DNA of 64,000 bases. Source: Parietaria judaica (lineage: Eukaryota; Streptophyta; Magnoliopsida; Rosales; Urticaceae). Positions within the stretch are counted from its first letter, which is position 1, and every line of letters starts with the position of its first letter. The notes beneath the pieces were generated by a model that saw nothing but the letters and a program-made list of their open reading frames with translations, was not told where the DNA came from and searched no databases. Location of the stretch: assembly GCA_954871525.1 (NCBI GenBank), contig OX940871.1, positions 24,030,586 through 24,094,585 of the forward strand. The letters run 5' to 3'. Below are positions 46,868 to 58,648 of the stretch, in pieces. The translations under genes and the position numbers were made by a program.

Positions 46868-49800
46868 TCATTTAACCTGCTTGTTCTTAAGCTGCCTCTT
46901 CTCTTCCTCCACTTGTTCAAGCAGCGCTATGATCTCTGCTTCCGTAAGGCCGTCAAACCGCTTCTGCAAAATCACATAAGAATCATTTACGTCAATAGCG
47001 ATCAAAAGCGGCTTCGAAAACACGCCAAAATTTTGTTTGATTCCAGAGTACAAGGAAATCAGCAGACGCTAAATGGATTCATGGTGCTGGGCAAATTTAA
47101 GTGTCACTCATGGTGAATTGAGCAGAGTCCGGCTCGTATTACTGTAATATGAACCGAATTTCGAAGACGGAATGTGAAATTACTCGAGATGGTTGAAGTA
47201 ATGAATGTTATAAATTTGTATATTTTCTTGCCAGAAAACCAAACTGGTTTCGTGATATAGTAAAGTATGTATTATAATAAGACAGCTTAATGTCTTGGTA
47301 ATTAGTTATGTTTGATCAATATTTTTAAGAGTGGAGATCGGGTTTGTGAAGGGTTAGCGTTCGACTAACTATGTGCGAACAAGTTCATCGGCCAAAAGTG
47401 CGAGAGAGACCTCCGGATCTAGCACCTGTTGAGGGAACCCGCACGGCATGGCGAGGCAGGGGGTACAGTGATGGGGACATGAAAGGTCTTGGGGCCGTGG
47501 ACGAGGGCAATCGCTGAGTCAATGGGCAGCAAGACTGAATTGGGGCTAGCAACCGAGCCTGAAGATTGTTGTTGCAGGTGTTCGAAGCACCGACCCGAAG
47601 AGTTGGGTTTCCCGGGTGGAGCGGCATTTCTTGGTCAATTAGGTCAACGGAATCGAGAAGCTCGACTCGCTGGTGGTGTGGCTAGAGGGAGAAGAAGCGC
47701 TCCAAATGTACGATAATGAGGAGCTGACAGGACCATATCATAACTGGCTCGACTTGAAATCCGTTTGCTTTATAGGTTTTCAGGAGCTCCTTGAGGGGGA
47801 CGATAGCGATGAGAAAATGATGAACCTTGCGCAAACCAGTACCTACGAGGCGTATTTTGAAGAATTTGAGCGGTTGCAAGGGCGTGTGAGGATTGCTGGA
47901 ACTGGTGCTCCGAAACTGCAAGCCGAAACCAAGAATCTCGTGAAATACAAGGTTCCGGCGACACTAAAGCAAGGAATGGAGAACACTTTTCGAGTAGAGA
48001 AAATGCTCCTCGGCAGCAGGAAGAAGCTTTCGAAGAGTAGTCCGGCGCATACTCGGAAACGACCAAGCCAACCGTTGTAGTGACGCTTGAGCAGCTGCCG
48101 GCACCAGCTGGGAAGGAGATGGACAAGCATTTGAAGGAGGCCAATCACTAACAAACCCAATCTCCCGAGATTATGTTTTTGAATATTAACTGACTGTGTT
48201 TCTCATAAACATGAGCTCTCTTAAAAAGAACAAAGATTACTACCTAATTGGCCGGACCGGGCCCGAATAATAACCTCTAAACGCAATTAACTCACATAAT
48301 TAAATAAACTAACAACATAATTAAATATCTTAATCGACACAACTAATAAATCTATATGACGTACTCAAAACGACAAACTCAATTTAAATATCATAAATAC
48401 TTAATTAACTAACGACAACATAAAATAGCAACGCTAATTAACTAAACGTCCAAATCCTAAACTCTCAGGTTGTATCAGACTCGCGTTAGAGCTACGTCCG
48501 TGCTCAAAGGATCGGTGCTGGACTGTCGTCGGTCGTTTGCAATAAAGTTAACAGGAATTTGGATTCATGTGAATTCCCGTCGGTAGAATTTAATTCTTTG
48601 TGTTTTGTGTTTGTGAATCTTTCAAGGAAGCTTCAAATTGCTTTGTATTTTATCGTTTACTTCGCGTTTTAAATGTTATTTAAAAATCAGTTGTGCAAAT
48701 TCCTAACATTTGAGGGTGAAGAAATTGCACCTCTATGACTTGCTTTTCATAGCTGCGAAGCTGTTGTGCATAAGTCATTTCCTTATTTGAAACTCTGAAG
48801 ATGTAAGTCGAAATCCAACCGACCGTTAAACCCAAAACCAGAACCAGCTGAACCACATTTCCCGCTTGAAGAGGATTAACTCCCACAAACTGCAAAAGAC
48901 TTCGAAAGATAAATAGCCAGCTTGACGTGTAGAGTTTCGTATTTAAAGCTAAAACAAATATATATAAAATTTATAGAACGGTACTACTCATAATACACTT
49001 CCCAAAGGAATTGTATGATCACGCGTGAAAGAGAGGTACCTCTAATCCATATTTCAAGCCATAGCCAAGAGCTGTTACTCCAACCCCAATCAGTAAAACG
49101 TCCTTCCTAGTGTATCCGAAAGGCGTCTGCAATGAAACAAGTAAATTCATGTTTTTTTACACGGTCTTTTGTAAGAAAAGGTTGATGTTTATCATACAAA
49201 CATCGTGATATACAAGAATGTATTTGCATAAAAATAAAAAAGCATACAAAGAACAGTTTTTATAAGATATGCTCATTTGACCACTTAGACTATAAAACTA
49301 AACTTAGACTATAAAACGTTCATATACAACATTTTAAAATTTTGGAAAAATTAACTTGTCATCATATTATGGAAGAAATAATATCTACACACTACGAATT
49401 ATAAATAAAATCTGGTTCCTCATTTAAAACTTTAGCTCATGCCACACACATATAATACATACATACATATATATATATATATACTTGTTTGAGAGTAAGG
49501 AACAAAACCCGTTTGATTAATGGCGTAACAACTTTTCATCGATTATACCTTAAGCACTCTGTGATTGATAATATATATATTAGACTAGGTTAAATACATA
49601 TCATAGAAGCAAGAAGCCACACATAATATATGTATTAATAGTCGCTCTTACATGCCTTTTCCTGTTTAGGAGACTCATCATCAGCACTGTTATTGGAGTC
49701 CGAACTACTTCTGGGGATGACGCCTATTACTCTTTTCGGCATCACGCCTTTGCATCCTCTTCCCTGGAGACAGTATTCTCTGTTTCCGAATAAGCTTTTT

Positions 49801-50791
49801 GACATACATTTTCCTGAAGATTCAAAATATGATGAGTTAAATGGATTGCACTTATTACAATATATATGCTTATACTTATTTGCATAGCGATAATGCTGAC
49901 TAATTCTTGCTAATGAAAAGTGAAACTACAGGTTTTCTAAGTTCACAAGTGGTAGCTCACAACAAAAACGGGACATAAAAATGACATCAAAATAGTATGT
50001 ATGTCTTGAGAGTATGTGGCTTGAAAATTAAATTGAAAAAGATATAATCCAGATGAAGAAAGATATAGTCGGGTTACATACGTATGAGCTTGGAAATCAC
50101 AGGTGAAAAGGAAAGTGTCTCCGACTTTTTCATCGGAAACACTACCCGAACCAAATCTATTCAGTCTCTAGCATTCCTAATTATAACAGAAAGACTGATA
50201 CACAAAATCCCATCGACCGGTTCGCAACATAAACAAGGATATTGTTGCCGACGTATTCTTTGGTTCGCCTTACCAAAGAAAAGATTCAAACGTTATTCCA
50301 ACGCTACTGATCTTATTTATACATTTATGGTTTTACAATTACTTATCTTTTCCAATTACGGCATTCTACGAATTGCCTACCTGTACAGGGGTCCCTTCCC
50401 TTGCGATAAGGGCGAAACCAGGACCGGCAACCAGGGTTCACCCATTTTTCGGAGAATCCCGGGCCAGGAAGAGCCGGGTTATATTGAGCTAAACATCTTC
50501 TTATAGTTTTTAGCTTAATTCTCTCTCTAGATTTGAAGGACTGAGCTAGGAAGGTCGGACTCGGAGATAAGTGACGGCTCTTATCACAAGATCAAATTAT
50601 ATATATATATGTTGATAATCCAAATGAATTTGGCATTTGAAGAGAAGAAAATGAATAAGTTAGGAGTTAGAGAATGGCAGACCTGTGGGCGCAGAAGTAT
50701 GAGGTCTGTTGTGGAGAGGCGGAAAGGCAGAGATGCCCAGCAAGCAAGTTGCCCTAATCTCAGAGAATCCGGCATGCAGAACACTGGCCAT
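46868..50791 (-). CDS. DAC: DAC-like chloroplast membrane protein (DUF3007)
   Basis: Five exons in transcript order, 50791-50683, 49813-49656, 49126-49040, 48889-48731 and 46963-46868, join in phase to 202 residues. A Ser/Thr-rich, Asp/Glu-poor start (MASVLHAGF) looks like a chloroplast transit peptide. Mature-region features are KRVIGVIPRSSSDSNNSADD, TPFGYTRKDVLLIGVGVTAL with a first membrane helix (about 98-117), a second helix in VVQLVLVLGLTVGWISTYIF (about 131-150), and a C-terminal helix FDGLTEAEIIALLEQVEEEK. DUF3007 proteins are thylakoid proteins; Arabidopsis DAC is needed for cytochrome b6f accumulation. The exon 2 donor reads AAG|GCATGT, a GC-AG intron: the nearby GT gives a frameshift. 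Intron 4 (1767 nt) contains a gypsy gag fragment. An upstream in-frame ATG at 50860 would add a Ser-rich 23-residue extension. Confidence 0.87.
47640..48140 (+). pseudogene. Ty3/gypsy gag fragment inside DAC intron 4
   Basis: The + strand frame (47673-48080) contains the capsid-type pattern VWLEGEEALQMYDNEE, WLDLKSVCFIGFQELLEGDD and STYEAYFEEFERLQGRV, as in the retrotrans_gag domain. No protease or polymerase follows. It lies antisense to the host gene, wholly within an intron. Confidence 0.65.
49814..50682 (-). other. DAC-like intron 1
   Basis: Defined by donor GTCTGCC at 50682 and acceptor CTTCAG at 49814. An open frame of 140 codons runs antisense through it (50084-50506, + strand) but resembles nothing I know. 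Confidence 0.7.
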
Positions 50792-50890
50792 CTCTGCGAG
50801 TGCCACACAAAACGAGGAAGAAGAAGAAGAAGAAGTTGTAAATGAGTGGTAAATAGGCATTCCATTCTTATATCTTCATTGGGTCCCACT

Positions 50891-50899
50891 CTATATATT
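50891..50899 (-). promoter_or_regulatory. Candidate TATA box of the DAC-like gene
   Basis: ATATATAG-type sequence on the - strand about 100 bp upstream of the ATG. Between it and the ATG lies a CTT-rich leader. Confidence 0.4.
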
Positions 50900-53560
50900 G
50901 ATTTATTCAAGTAATGTTATCGTCCAATGCAAGGTATTAAATTTCTCGAATATCCATCGGCATGCTCATCGAAAATCTTTTTTCGAGGATATGCGAAACG
51001 ATATATCCATCGACATGCCCATCTAAAATATTGTTCACAAAATAAATAACAATGTAAGAATGGGAGAGTTCGCCCAAAATTTGACTAAGTAAATTATTGA
51101 ACCCGTTGTATATTAATACAAATCATTATGTGTAGGTGAAGAATAAAAATAGAAAAAAAAAATTAAGAAAGAAAAACTCGCAAAATGCCCAAAAAGCACT
51201 TATAGTTTATGAGAAATGCCCATAACTGTGTAGAGTTAGCTCTTTTTATTATATTAAATTAAATACTAATAGTGTATAAGTTAAGTAGCTAATGGAATTT
51301 GTTTATCTACATATACAAATTTAGCAAAATATTGTGGTCTGTATAATAAATAAAAAAAATTATACTTATAGTAATGAGATATAATATTACTTTTTCTTCT
51401 TTTTGTATAGATTTTATGTATTTACTTAGATCTTTCCTTTTTTTTTTGTTATATTATTTGACTCTCAATTATTACAAAATTCAAAGGTTTTTTAAATTTA
51501 AATTTAAATTGAAAAATTATTTAAAATATTAGAGCTCTTTATTAAGTCAACTTACGAAATGATAATATTTTTTTTTTTTAGTTGATGAAGAAACGATCAA
51601 ATGCACATTATAATCATACATAGGGATAGGGTCATCTTCGCTACTTTTTAAAAGAACAGGGGTCTTATCTGCATATCCATCATAAAGAAGAGCCAGATAA
51701 TGAATAAGAGAAAAACTTGCACTGAATATAAGCATGCATATATCTGAGGAACACATAAAATGGCTTGCTTTCTGATCAAGTTGCGACAATATTGTCTACA
51801 TGCTCTTGTTTGACATTTGATCGTATTTGCTCGTACAACTACGCACCAAATCTAGAATTGAATCTTATCGATTTCTTAAAAGGCAATTGTGAAAAGTTTA
51901 TAATAGAGATTGTATATAGGTTATAATTAAGTAGATTGTTTTTGTGTTTCATACTTAATAAGTAACAAAAATACTTAAAAGACTTATTAATAAGAGGAAT
52001 CAATAAGGGAAATCAAAAGTCTAAACGTGTTCAAAATCAATAAAATAAAAAAATATCAAAGGTCATGCAGTTTATAATTATCATATTCACAAATAATAAA
52101 ATAATAATTATGTCTTCGGTCTAACTTTATTTTTATGACCGTAAAACTACATCAATAAATAATATAATCTCAACACCATAACACCTTGAATAAATAACTA
52201 AAAATATGAATTAACATTAAAACATATACGAAAAATAAAATATCACTAATAATAATAAAAAATATTAAAAATTTCATTACCTTTTTAATTGAAGCAATAT
52301 ATAATCAATAACCATACACTTCACGTATAAAATTTGTTATAAAAAGCAATGCAATGTCAAATAATTTAGATACTTTTTCCAAGAGGCCAAATTCTGTTGA
52401 ACTTAGAGTCTGTAATTGCATCTTTTGATGTGTTGCCGGGTGTTTGCCGGTGTCGTCCAAATAGAGTCCGAACGTAACACACATTTAGAAAAGGAATTCC
52501 AAAAGTGCATTAAAAACAAATATTTTAAGTAACATGTTGTAAATTAACGCGTACAGGAGAATATTGAGAACTGAGAGAAAAAAAAATACCATGAGTAGAC
52601 TAAAATTCTAACCCGACTAAAACAATTACTCATTGAAAAATATTAAAAACACTAACTTCGTTGGAGAGAATGTAGGTGCAACGAAATGAACTGGGAATTT
52701 TTTTTGTGAATGAACCACAGTGCAAACTCGACCAACCCAATTACTCATTGAAAATATAAGAACATTAAATGTAGCCGAAGAGAGAATGAAGATATGACAA
52801 AATGATAATACATTGCAAGCTAACAAGTGAGTAAAACGAAATCCAAACACAATACACAATTACTCACCGAAAAGATCGAGAAAAGATACCTTGCTGGAGA
52901 CTGAGAAACCAAGAAGACTCGACGGGTCTCGCCGGACAACGAACAGAGACGGGGGCATGTATGAGAACCGACACTGAGGACAAAATGCTACGGGTAGAAA
53001 AACAACGAAACCTGAAAGGAAAGTTAAGATGGCTTTGGATTGAGGCCTAAAATTTATAGAGGCGTTTAATAGATGCGTTTCTTACTTGATAAATTGATAT
53101 TTGTTTCATAACTTTCTAATCTGAGAAGTACGTTGGATTGACAACGTTTTGGATTCCATTCTCATAATTGTCTCATAATTATTCTCTTTAAAATGAAAAT
53201 GGAGTGTACAAATTTTCGTAAAAGAATCCTTTAGAATGCATTTAATGTTGTTAAACAAACCCATAGAGTTTCTCTGATAGGGAGAAGTTAATTGAGAGTT
53301 ATTAATGATGGTGAGGCCAAACGACTTGTTCAAGTATTATCTTCTAGCATTATTGAGTACATGCAAATTACATTCCGATGTTAATGAATATAAACTCACT
53401 GAAATATGTATTTGAGAGTGGAGTACTAAATAAAATTAATGTCAATGCAATCGATATTGCATATAAGAAATGAAGTGTTGAAAATAGAGGATTCCGAACT
53501 TCTAACATGAGCATATTTTTATCAAATAAAAAAGTCATTAATCTTATTAATTACATGGTA
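50900..53560. other. AT-rich intergenic sequence
   Basis: No gene is recognised. At 52620-52990 'caattactcaytgaaaa' recurs at about 52623, 52738 and 52858, a loose repeat of about 117 bp, ending in a slightly GC-richer patch (52890-52990). Confidence 0.45.
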
Positions 53561-53569
53561 TTATGTCAT

Positions 53570-54559
53570 GGGAAATTTACTTTTTTATACTCCCATCTTT
53601 GTATTTTCACTAAAATATACCCTCAAGTTTCATATACAACTAAAGTATACCCTCAAAGTCTATATTAGTATCTTTTATATTCCCTGCCTGTCATATATTT
53701 AGTTTTTAAAAACCCAAAATTACCCTAACTAACGATTTTCGAAAATAGCTTTCATATACCCTCTAGTTTCATTTTTTTTTTACAAAAATATACCTCTATT
53801 CTAAAAAAGTCAAAATATACCCTCAAACATAAACTGATGAATAATTAATTTTCCAAACAACCAAAAGATATCATCAAGCATCTACTAAAGGTTCTTTAAA
53901 GATACCAAGAGGAAACAAAAATTATCTCTTGCACAAAAGAAGAACTGTCTAAAAGAAAGAGTTATTACAAAATTATCATGTGCAAAAAACGAAAAAGTAT
54001 AATCAGTACATGAGTTATTCATGCAAATGAACATCGTTATTTGTCTTCCTTCTTATTTGAAGCATTTTCTTGCCATTTGGACGAGGAGGTAGCGATTGGC
54101 TTAAACTTTGAGATTCTACCTCATTTGATTGGCTACGTAGAGGATGTGTCTACCTCATTCTAACCCTTGCTTTTAGACAGTTTTTCTTGTGTGCAAGAGA
54201 TAATTTTTGTTTTTTGTTGGTCTTTAATCTTTAAAGAACCTTTAGTAGATGCTTGATGATATATTTTGGTTGTTTGGAAAATAAATTATTCATCAATTTA
54301 TGTTTGAGGGTATATTTTGACTTTTTTAGAAGTAGAGGTATATTTTTGTAAGAAAATGAAACTAGAAGGCATATAAAAGATATTTCAAAAATTATTAGTA
54401 AGGGTAATTTTGGGTTTTTTAAAAACCAAATATATGACAGGGTATATAAAAGAAATTAAAATAGACTTTGAGGGTATACCCTCAATTAGTTGTTTATGAA
54501 ACTTGAGGGTATATTTTAGGGAAAATTCAAAATTGAGGGTATAAAAAAGTAAATTTCCC
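53570..54559. mobile_element. Fold-back (Mutator-like) element, 990 bp with ~390-bp arms
   Basis: The ends GGGAAATTTACTTTTTTATA and its complement extend as a long inverted repeat: left arm 53570 to about 53960, right arm about 54165-54559. Landmarks such as 'aaatataccctcaa', 'catatatttagtttttaaaa' and 'gaacctttagtagatgc' recur inverted. A 9-bp target duplication TTATGTCAT flanks it (53561-53569 and 54560-54568). The spacer is about 200 bp. No open frame. Confidence 0.92.
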
Positions 54560-54645
54560 TTATGTCATTAGGAGAATATCAAAAGTCTATGTAAATGCCA
54601 AATTGATTAGAAAAAAGTTATTGCATATGACATGTTATTTATTTT

Positions 54646-54823
54646 TTTTAATTCTAAATTCTAAAAAATTAGCATTTGAAGATGTCTATATAGAAGAATT
54701 GTCTAGAGAAAACTTGCTCATCATGCTTTTATATTTTTAATTCTAAATTCTAAAAAATTAGCATTTGAAGATGTTTATATAGAAGAATTGTCTCGAGAAA
54801 ACTTGTTCATCATGCTTTTATAC
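54646..54823. repeat. 89-bp tandem duplication
   Basis: Two adjacent copies of a unit containing 'taattctaaattctaaaaaa', 'ttagcatttgaagatgt' and 'ctcatcatgcttttata', differing at only a few positions. A TA microsatellite follows at about 54828-54848. Confidence 0.92.
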
Positions 54824-54849
54824 ACATATATATATATATATATATATTG

Positions 54850-56230
54850 GATTTTGGGTACTCAATTTTTTCGATAACCAATATCTGAAATCCGCATTTG
54901 GTTACAGATTTTTAATTCGAATGCAGTCCGGTACCGTACCAGGTATAAGTACTGTTTTTCGAGTTATGTTCACTCCCTTACCGGGTATAAGAACTGATTT
55001 TCGGGTGTTCACCACTACCTGTATGGCACTATGCAACTAACTTTAAGACCGGAAAATCGATGATAACCATTAATTGCATCAATGAGTTACAACTTATAGG
55101 TATATCGACGGCATCAATGAGTTACTTACGGGTATATTTTTTTATTCCTTTTCTATCAAAAGATAAATTTTTTGAATTTTAAAACTAAAAAAATAACCAC
55201 ATATATCATGCGTCTAATAGGCTCTTAAATTCTTATATGCCTTAACTTTTAACCTTCAAATAAGTATTTTTCATCTCGATTGAAAGGCGCATGCGTACAT
55301 TTGAAGGAGCTCTTAGAAATAGAAGTTAGTACGAGTGGGCGCAGCTCGAGGCTTAAAGAGCAAGAAAAAGGGCCCAATATGTTGGAAATAATTGCAGTTA
55401 ATTAAATTGAGATAACGACAAGTCAGTCAAAATGTCGAATACTCAAGACGATCGCTCTATCCAATTTATCGGGGTATGTTCCGACGTTTGAACATTACGT
55501 AAAGCGGTCATACTGATTATGTCTGTTATGAATATTGAATTCAATTTATTACATGTGGGTTTAATTGCAATTTATAATAAAAGTTTCGGAATTGATTATA
55601 ATTCAATTATTTGTCTCTCCACGACGTCTATAAATTTGAAGGGTGAACTCGACCCTTTCGACACACCATTGCAAAATGTCCTTCGAAAATCTCTCTAGAA
55701 ACTACGAGTTTGCTTCCCGGGTTTTCACTCCGCAAATTCAATTTTTCATGCTTCCCATCGTTTTATATCGCGAGTCTTTCGGTAATGGAGTTCAAGAAGT
55801 TTCAGTTCGCCGGTGAACTTAGAAGTGCTACGGAGTTCTCGGTTATCCAGTTATATCCTGGGAAGTTATTGCCTAACGAACCTCAAGCACGTAGAGGAGG
55901 CGAATCAAGCTTTAAAGAGAGCGTCCAATGCGTCTCGGGAATCCCTAACGGTTTTCTCTTTTTACAGGATATCATGAATAATTTTCGGATCATAGCGACA
56001 AGCCGGTGCTCATTAATCCAAGAATACAAAGATATGTATTAATAATTCTACTTGTTATTGTTTTTGCTTTAATTTGTTTATCATTGTCATCACATATAGA
56101 AAATATAACCAACACAATATATTAAGATGCATATATATTATTTTATAGAAATAATATGTTCTGCTTTTGTATAGCTTCCTTATTTCCCAGAAACTATTTT
56201 ATATTTGTTTATAAAATAAATCATAAACGA
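54850..56230. other. Repeat-rich region with LTR-like block
   Basis: 55600-56040 looks like an LTR: TATA-type CTATAAATTTGAAG at about 55627, then a leader-like, moderately GC-rich stretch. No gag-pol follows. The 110-codon frame at 55710-56042 has no family resemblance. The rest is AT-rich without genes. Confidence 0.4.
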
Positions 56231-56233
56231 GGC

Positions 56234-56521
56234 TTACATACTCACATTGCTATCACTACTTTCCTCATCGCCTTCATCGTACAAGGAATCGGTGTACAAG
56301 TTGTTTTCGTACACGACCTCACTGTACGCCAACTCATCGAACATGGTATCAACGTACTCTGATTTGTTGTACACGGCTACACCGTGCTCCTCCTCGCCAT
56401 ACATGGGTTCGTCGTACTCATCCACGCCGTACACCAACTCATCGTACACAACCTGGGCGTACCCCACATCATCGTCATCTCGTCGTACTCTGGAATAATT
56501 ATTTTGAATGCCGCTTCCCAC
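56234..56521 (-). CDS. Tyr/Asp/Glu-rich repetitive open frame, unknown
   Basis: It encodes 95 residues, most of it a loose repeat of the type VYDELVYGVDEYDEPMYGEE, with Tyr about every five to eight residues between acidic pairs. A frame continuing upstream on the same strand (56543-56872) is Cys- and Trp-containing and could be a separate exon or unrelated; it overlaps the hAT insertion. I do not recognise it. It may be a degenerate gag-like segment, since flanking sequence looks retrotransposon-derived, or an uncharacterised acidic protein. No promoter or splice model can be supported. Confidence 0.25.
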   Translation of the reverse strand: MGSGIQNNYSRVRRDDDDVGYAQVVYDELVYGVDEYDEPMYGEEEHGVAVYNKSEYVDTMFDELAYSEVVYENNLYTDSLYDEGDEESSDSNVSM

Positions 56522-56823
56522 TGCGTGGACTCCAAATTCGCCTCACTTCGAAAATCTCGTGACCATAGTTCCTATAATTCCGCCCATATGGATTTTCGCA
56601 ATCATCCTCCATGTTAAATTCGCCTTATCGGTGGTGTTGGTGCTCAGCCCGTTCCTGCAACAACGCTTGCGGTGCTCTGGACAACAACTCCATTTGAACG
56701 CACAATCCGTCGGAGTCTTCACGCCCCACCATGTCGCGTATGAAAGCGTCATGAACGACCCATTTCGTCCATGCCATCTGCCCAGAAACGATTGGATTTG
56801 ATACCAACAGATGTAGCCCGAAC

Positions 56824-57110
56824 CAGGGGCAATTTTACATTGGGCCGAGCGGGATCGGCCGCCCCCACTCAATTCGAGATTTTTGATACGATCATTAATA
56901 TTAAAAAATTACTCATTACATTGTCAATCTTACATTGTGGTGTAGTGGAAAAAGGAGTACACTATAATTTTACTTTTTGATAAGAGGTCCAAGGTTCAAT
57001 TCCCACCATAGACATAAATATGCATTCTTTTCCTTCTTCATTATTTTTTATTTTCAATGGAAAATCTATATCAATTACTAAAAAGTTAAGGAAAAAATTA
57101 TCCGTCACAA

Positions 57111-57146
<36 letters not shown>

Positions 57147-57510
57147 ATAAATCACACACATTTTATTTGAGTCTTTTATTAAAAATTATTTTAACACATA
57201 CATCATTAAACTATCCCATATATTCATGTTATTCAAATATTAATTTATCATACAATGACTGGATATTTGACAATCTTTTTTAAAATTATCTTTCGTAAAA
57301 AAAAATTAAGTAAAAGAATCCAAGAAAAATATATTTTATTGTATCGATAAAGAGATTATAATAATTATTTTAGTTGATAAAAATTTATAAATGACAATTG
57401 TAATGCAATATATGTTATTATATCACGCGTTTTAATATTCTATCTTATTTTAAAAATTACGTTATGTTATTTTTCGCCCCCACTCATGAAGTTTTATGGC
57501 TTCGCTCCTG
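56824..57510. mobile_element. Nonautonomous hAT element, 687 bp
   Basis: The left end is CAGGGGCAATTTTAC and the right end, inverted, CAGGAGCGAAGCCATAAAAC. GCCGCCCCCACTC near the left and CGCCCCCACTC near the right are subterminal. The 8-bp target duplications are GCCCGAAC (56816-56823) and GTCCGAAC (57511-57518), one mismatch. It contains a TA microsatellite (57114-57142) and a tRNA-like stretch with box B GGTTCAATTCC at about 56992. Confidence 0.75.
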
Positions 57511-57654
57511 GTCCGAACAATACGAAATCGATGAAATTTTTGATAAGCTTTCAAGCTCCGATTTTCATTTAAATCAACTCTAATATTATAAACATGACTG
57601 AATTTCAAATATAACAAATAACTCTTAAACCACCTTTCTTAGAATTAATAATGT

Positions 57655-58290
57655 AGGGTAAATTGCGGCTAATGTACTCAATGTTTGATTTTTTGCGAAT
57701 TATGTACCCAATGCTTATTTTCGGCGGCTAATGTACTTAATGTTTGATCCGTTAGATATTTTTGGGTTTTCCGTCAGTTGACCGTCTGAGAATTATCCTC
57801 CTCTATATGTACACTTTTCTAATTTTTGACATAACTCACTCATTTTTTGTTCAAATTATATGCACGACCTATGGTTGGAAAGATAAAAGATAGATATACA
57901 ACTTTGATGTTTTAAGTTTGTAAAATAAGTTTTTAAAAAATACAAAATTTACAAAATTTCAAACACAACATAAAACTGGGCAATAGTTTAGTGCAAAATA
58001 TTTATTTCGAGCAAATTTTAATATACTTAATGACTTTTTATGATGAAACTTAAAATAAAAAAGTTGTAGATAAAAAGTTTTATCTTTCCAACCGGTGTTT
58101 ATTTATAATTTTTTGAGAAAAAATGAGTGAGTTATGCCAAAAATATGAAAGATGTGATATGAAATAATATTTCATATTTTTGGCATATCTAACGGATCAA
58201 ATATTGAATTTTTTTAACATACCGTCAAAAGTTGAACTATTTCGAAAGTCGAGATATCAAAATTGTAAATTAGCTCAGAAATAGGCAAAA
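57655..58290. repeat. Degenerate inverted-repeat element upstream of the LRR gene
   Basis: 'tttgatccgttagata' (57745) and 'tatctaacggatcaaa' (58185) are inverted, as are 'cataactcactcattttttg' (57830) and 'aaaaaatgagtgagttatg' (58117) and the 'ggttggaaagataaaa' segments. The outer left arm 'ggctaatgtactcaatgttt' has no clear right counterpart, so one end is lost. It lies within 400 bp of the LRR gene. Confidence 0.7.
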
Positions 58291-58570
58291 GTCACAAAAC
58301 TATCCACAAGAGAGTAGGGTCCACATCACGTTGATTGCATGTTGGCCAGGTATCACGTCACACTGTAGCGTAAATTCCCATTTCTTCTTATTTATTTTTT
58401 TAATTTAAATTTAAATTTAAATTAGAGTGACGCAGAAATGTGAAACGAAGAAACTTCCCAAACAAAATATTAACCAAAGTCTAATAACTCAATCATTAGT
58501 CCCCAAAATTAATGCTTTATTTACGAAACTGCCCCTCTCTCTCTTCCTTGAAGCTTTTCTGAAATCTGCC

Positions 58571-58636
58571 ATGGCAGCTTCTCTCTCCGTCCCTCCCAAA
58601 CCCCCTTTCTCCGATCCGAATTCCTCCTCCGGCTGA
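58571..58636 (+). CDS. Upstream open reading frame of the LRR gene
   Basis: It encodes a 21-residue peptide, MAASLSVPPKPPFSDPNSSS plus Gly, in the presumed leader, ending 12 nt before the main ATG. Its ATG stands in a good plant context (gccATGGc). If the transcript begins upstream of 58571 it could reduce or tune translation of the main frame. Transcript start is unknown. Confidence 0.4.
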   Translation: MAASLSVPPKPPFSDPNSSSG

Positions 58637-58648
58637 GCTCCTCCGCCC

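Noticed and set aside
50084..50506. 140-codon + strand frame in DAC intron 1
   Set aside because: No recognisable motif, no promoter or splice context, and antisense within an intron; considered organelle-derived DNA but no organellar gene could be named.
56920..57010. Possible tRNA gene (box B GGTTCAATTCC)
   Set aside because: Box A is poor, no cloverleaf could be folded by eye, and it lies inside a hAT element; at best a tRNA-like remnant.
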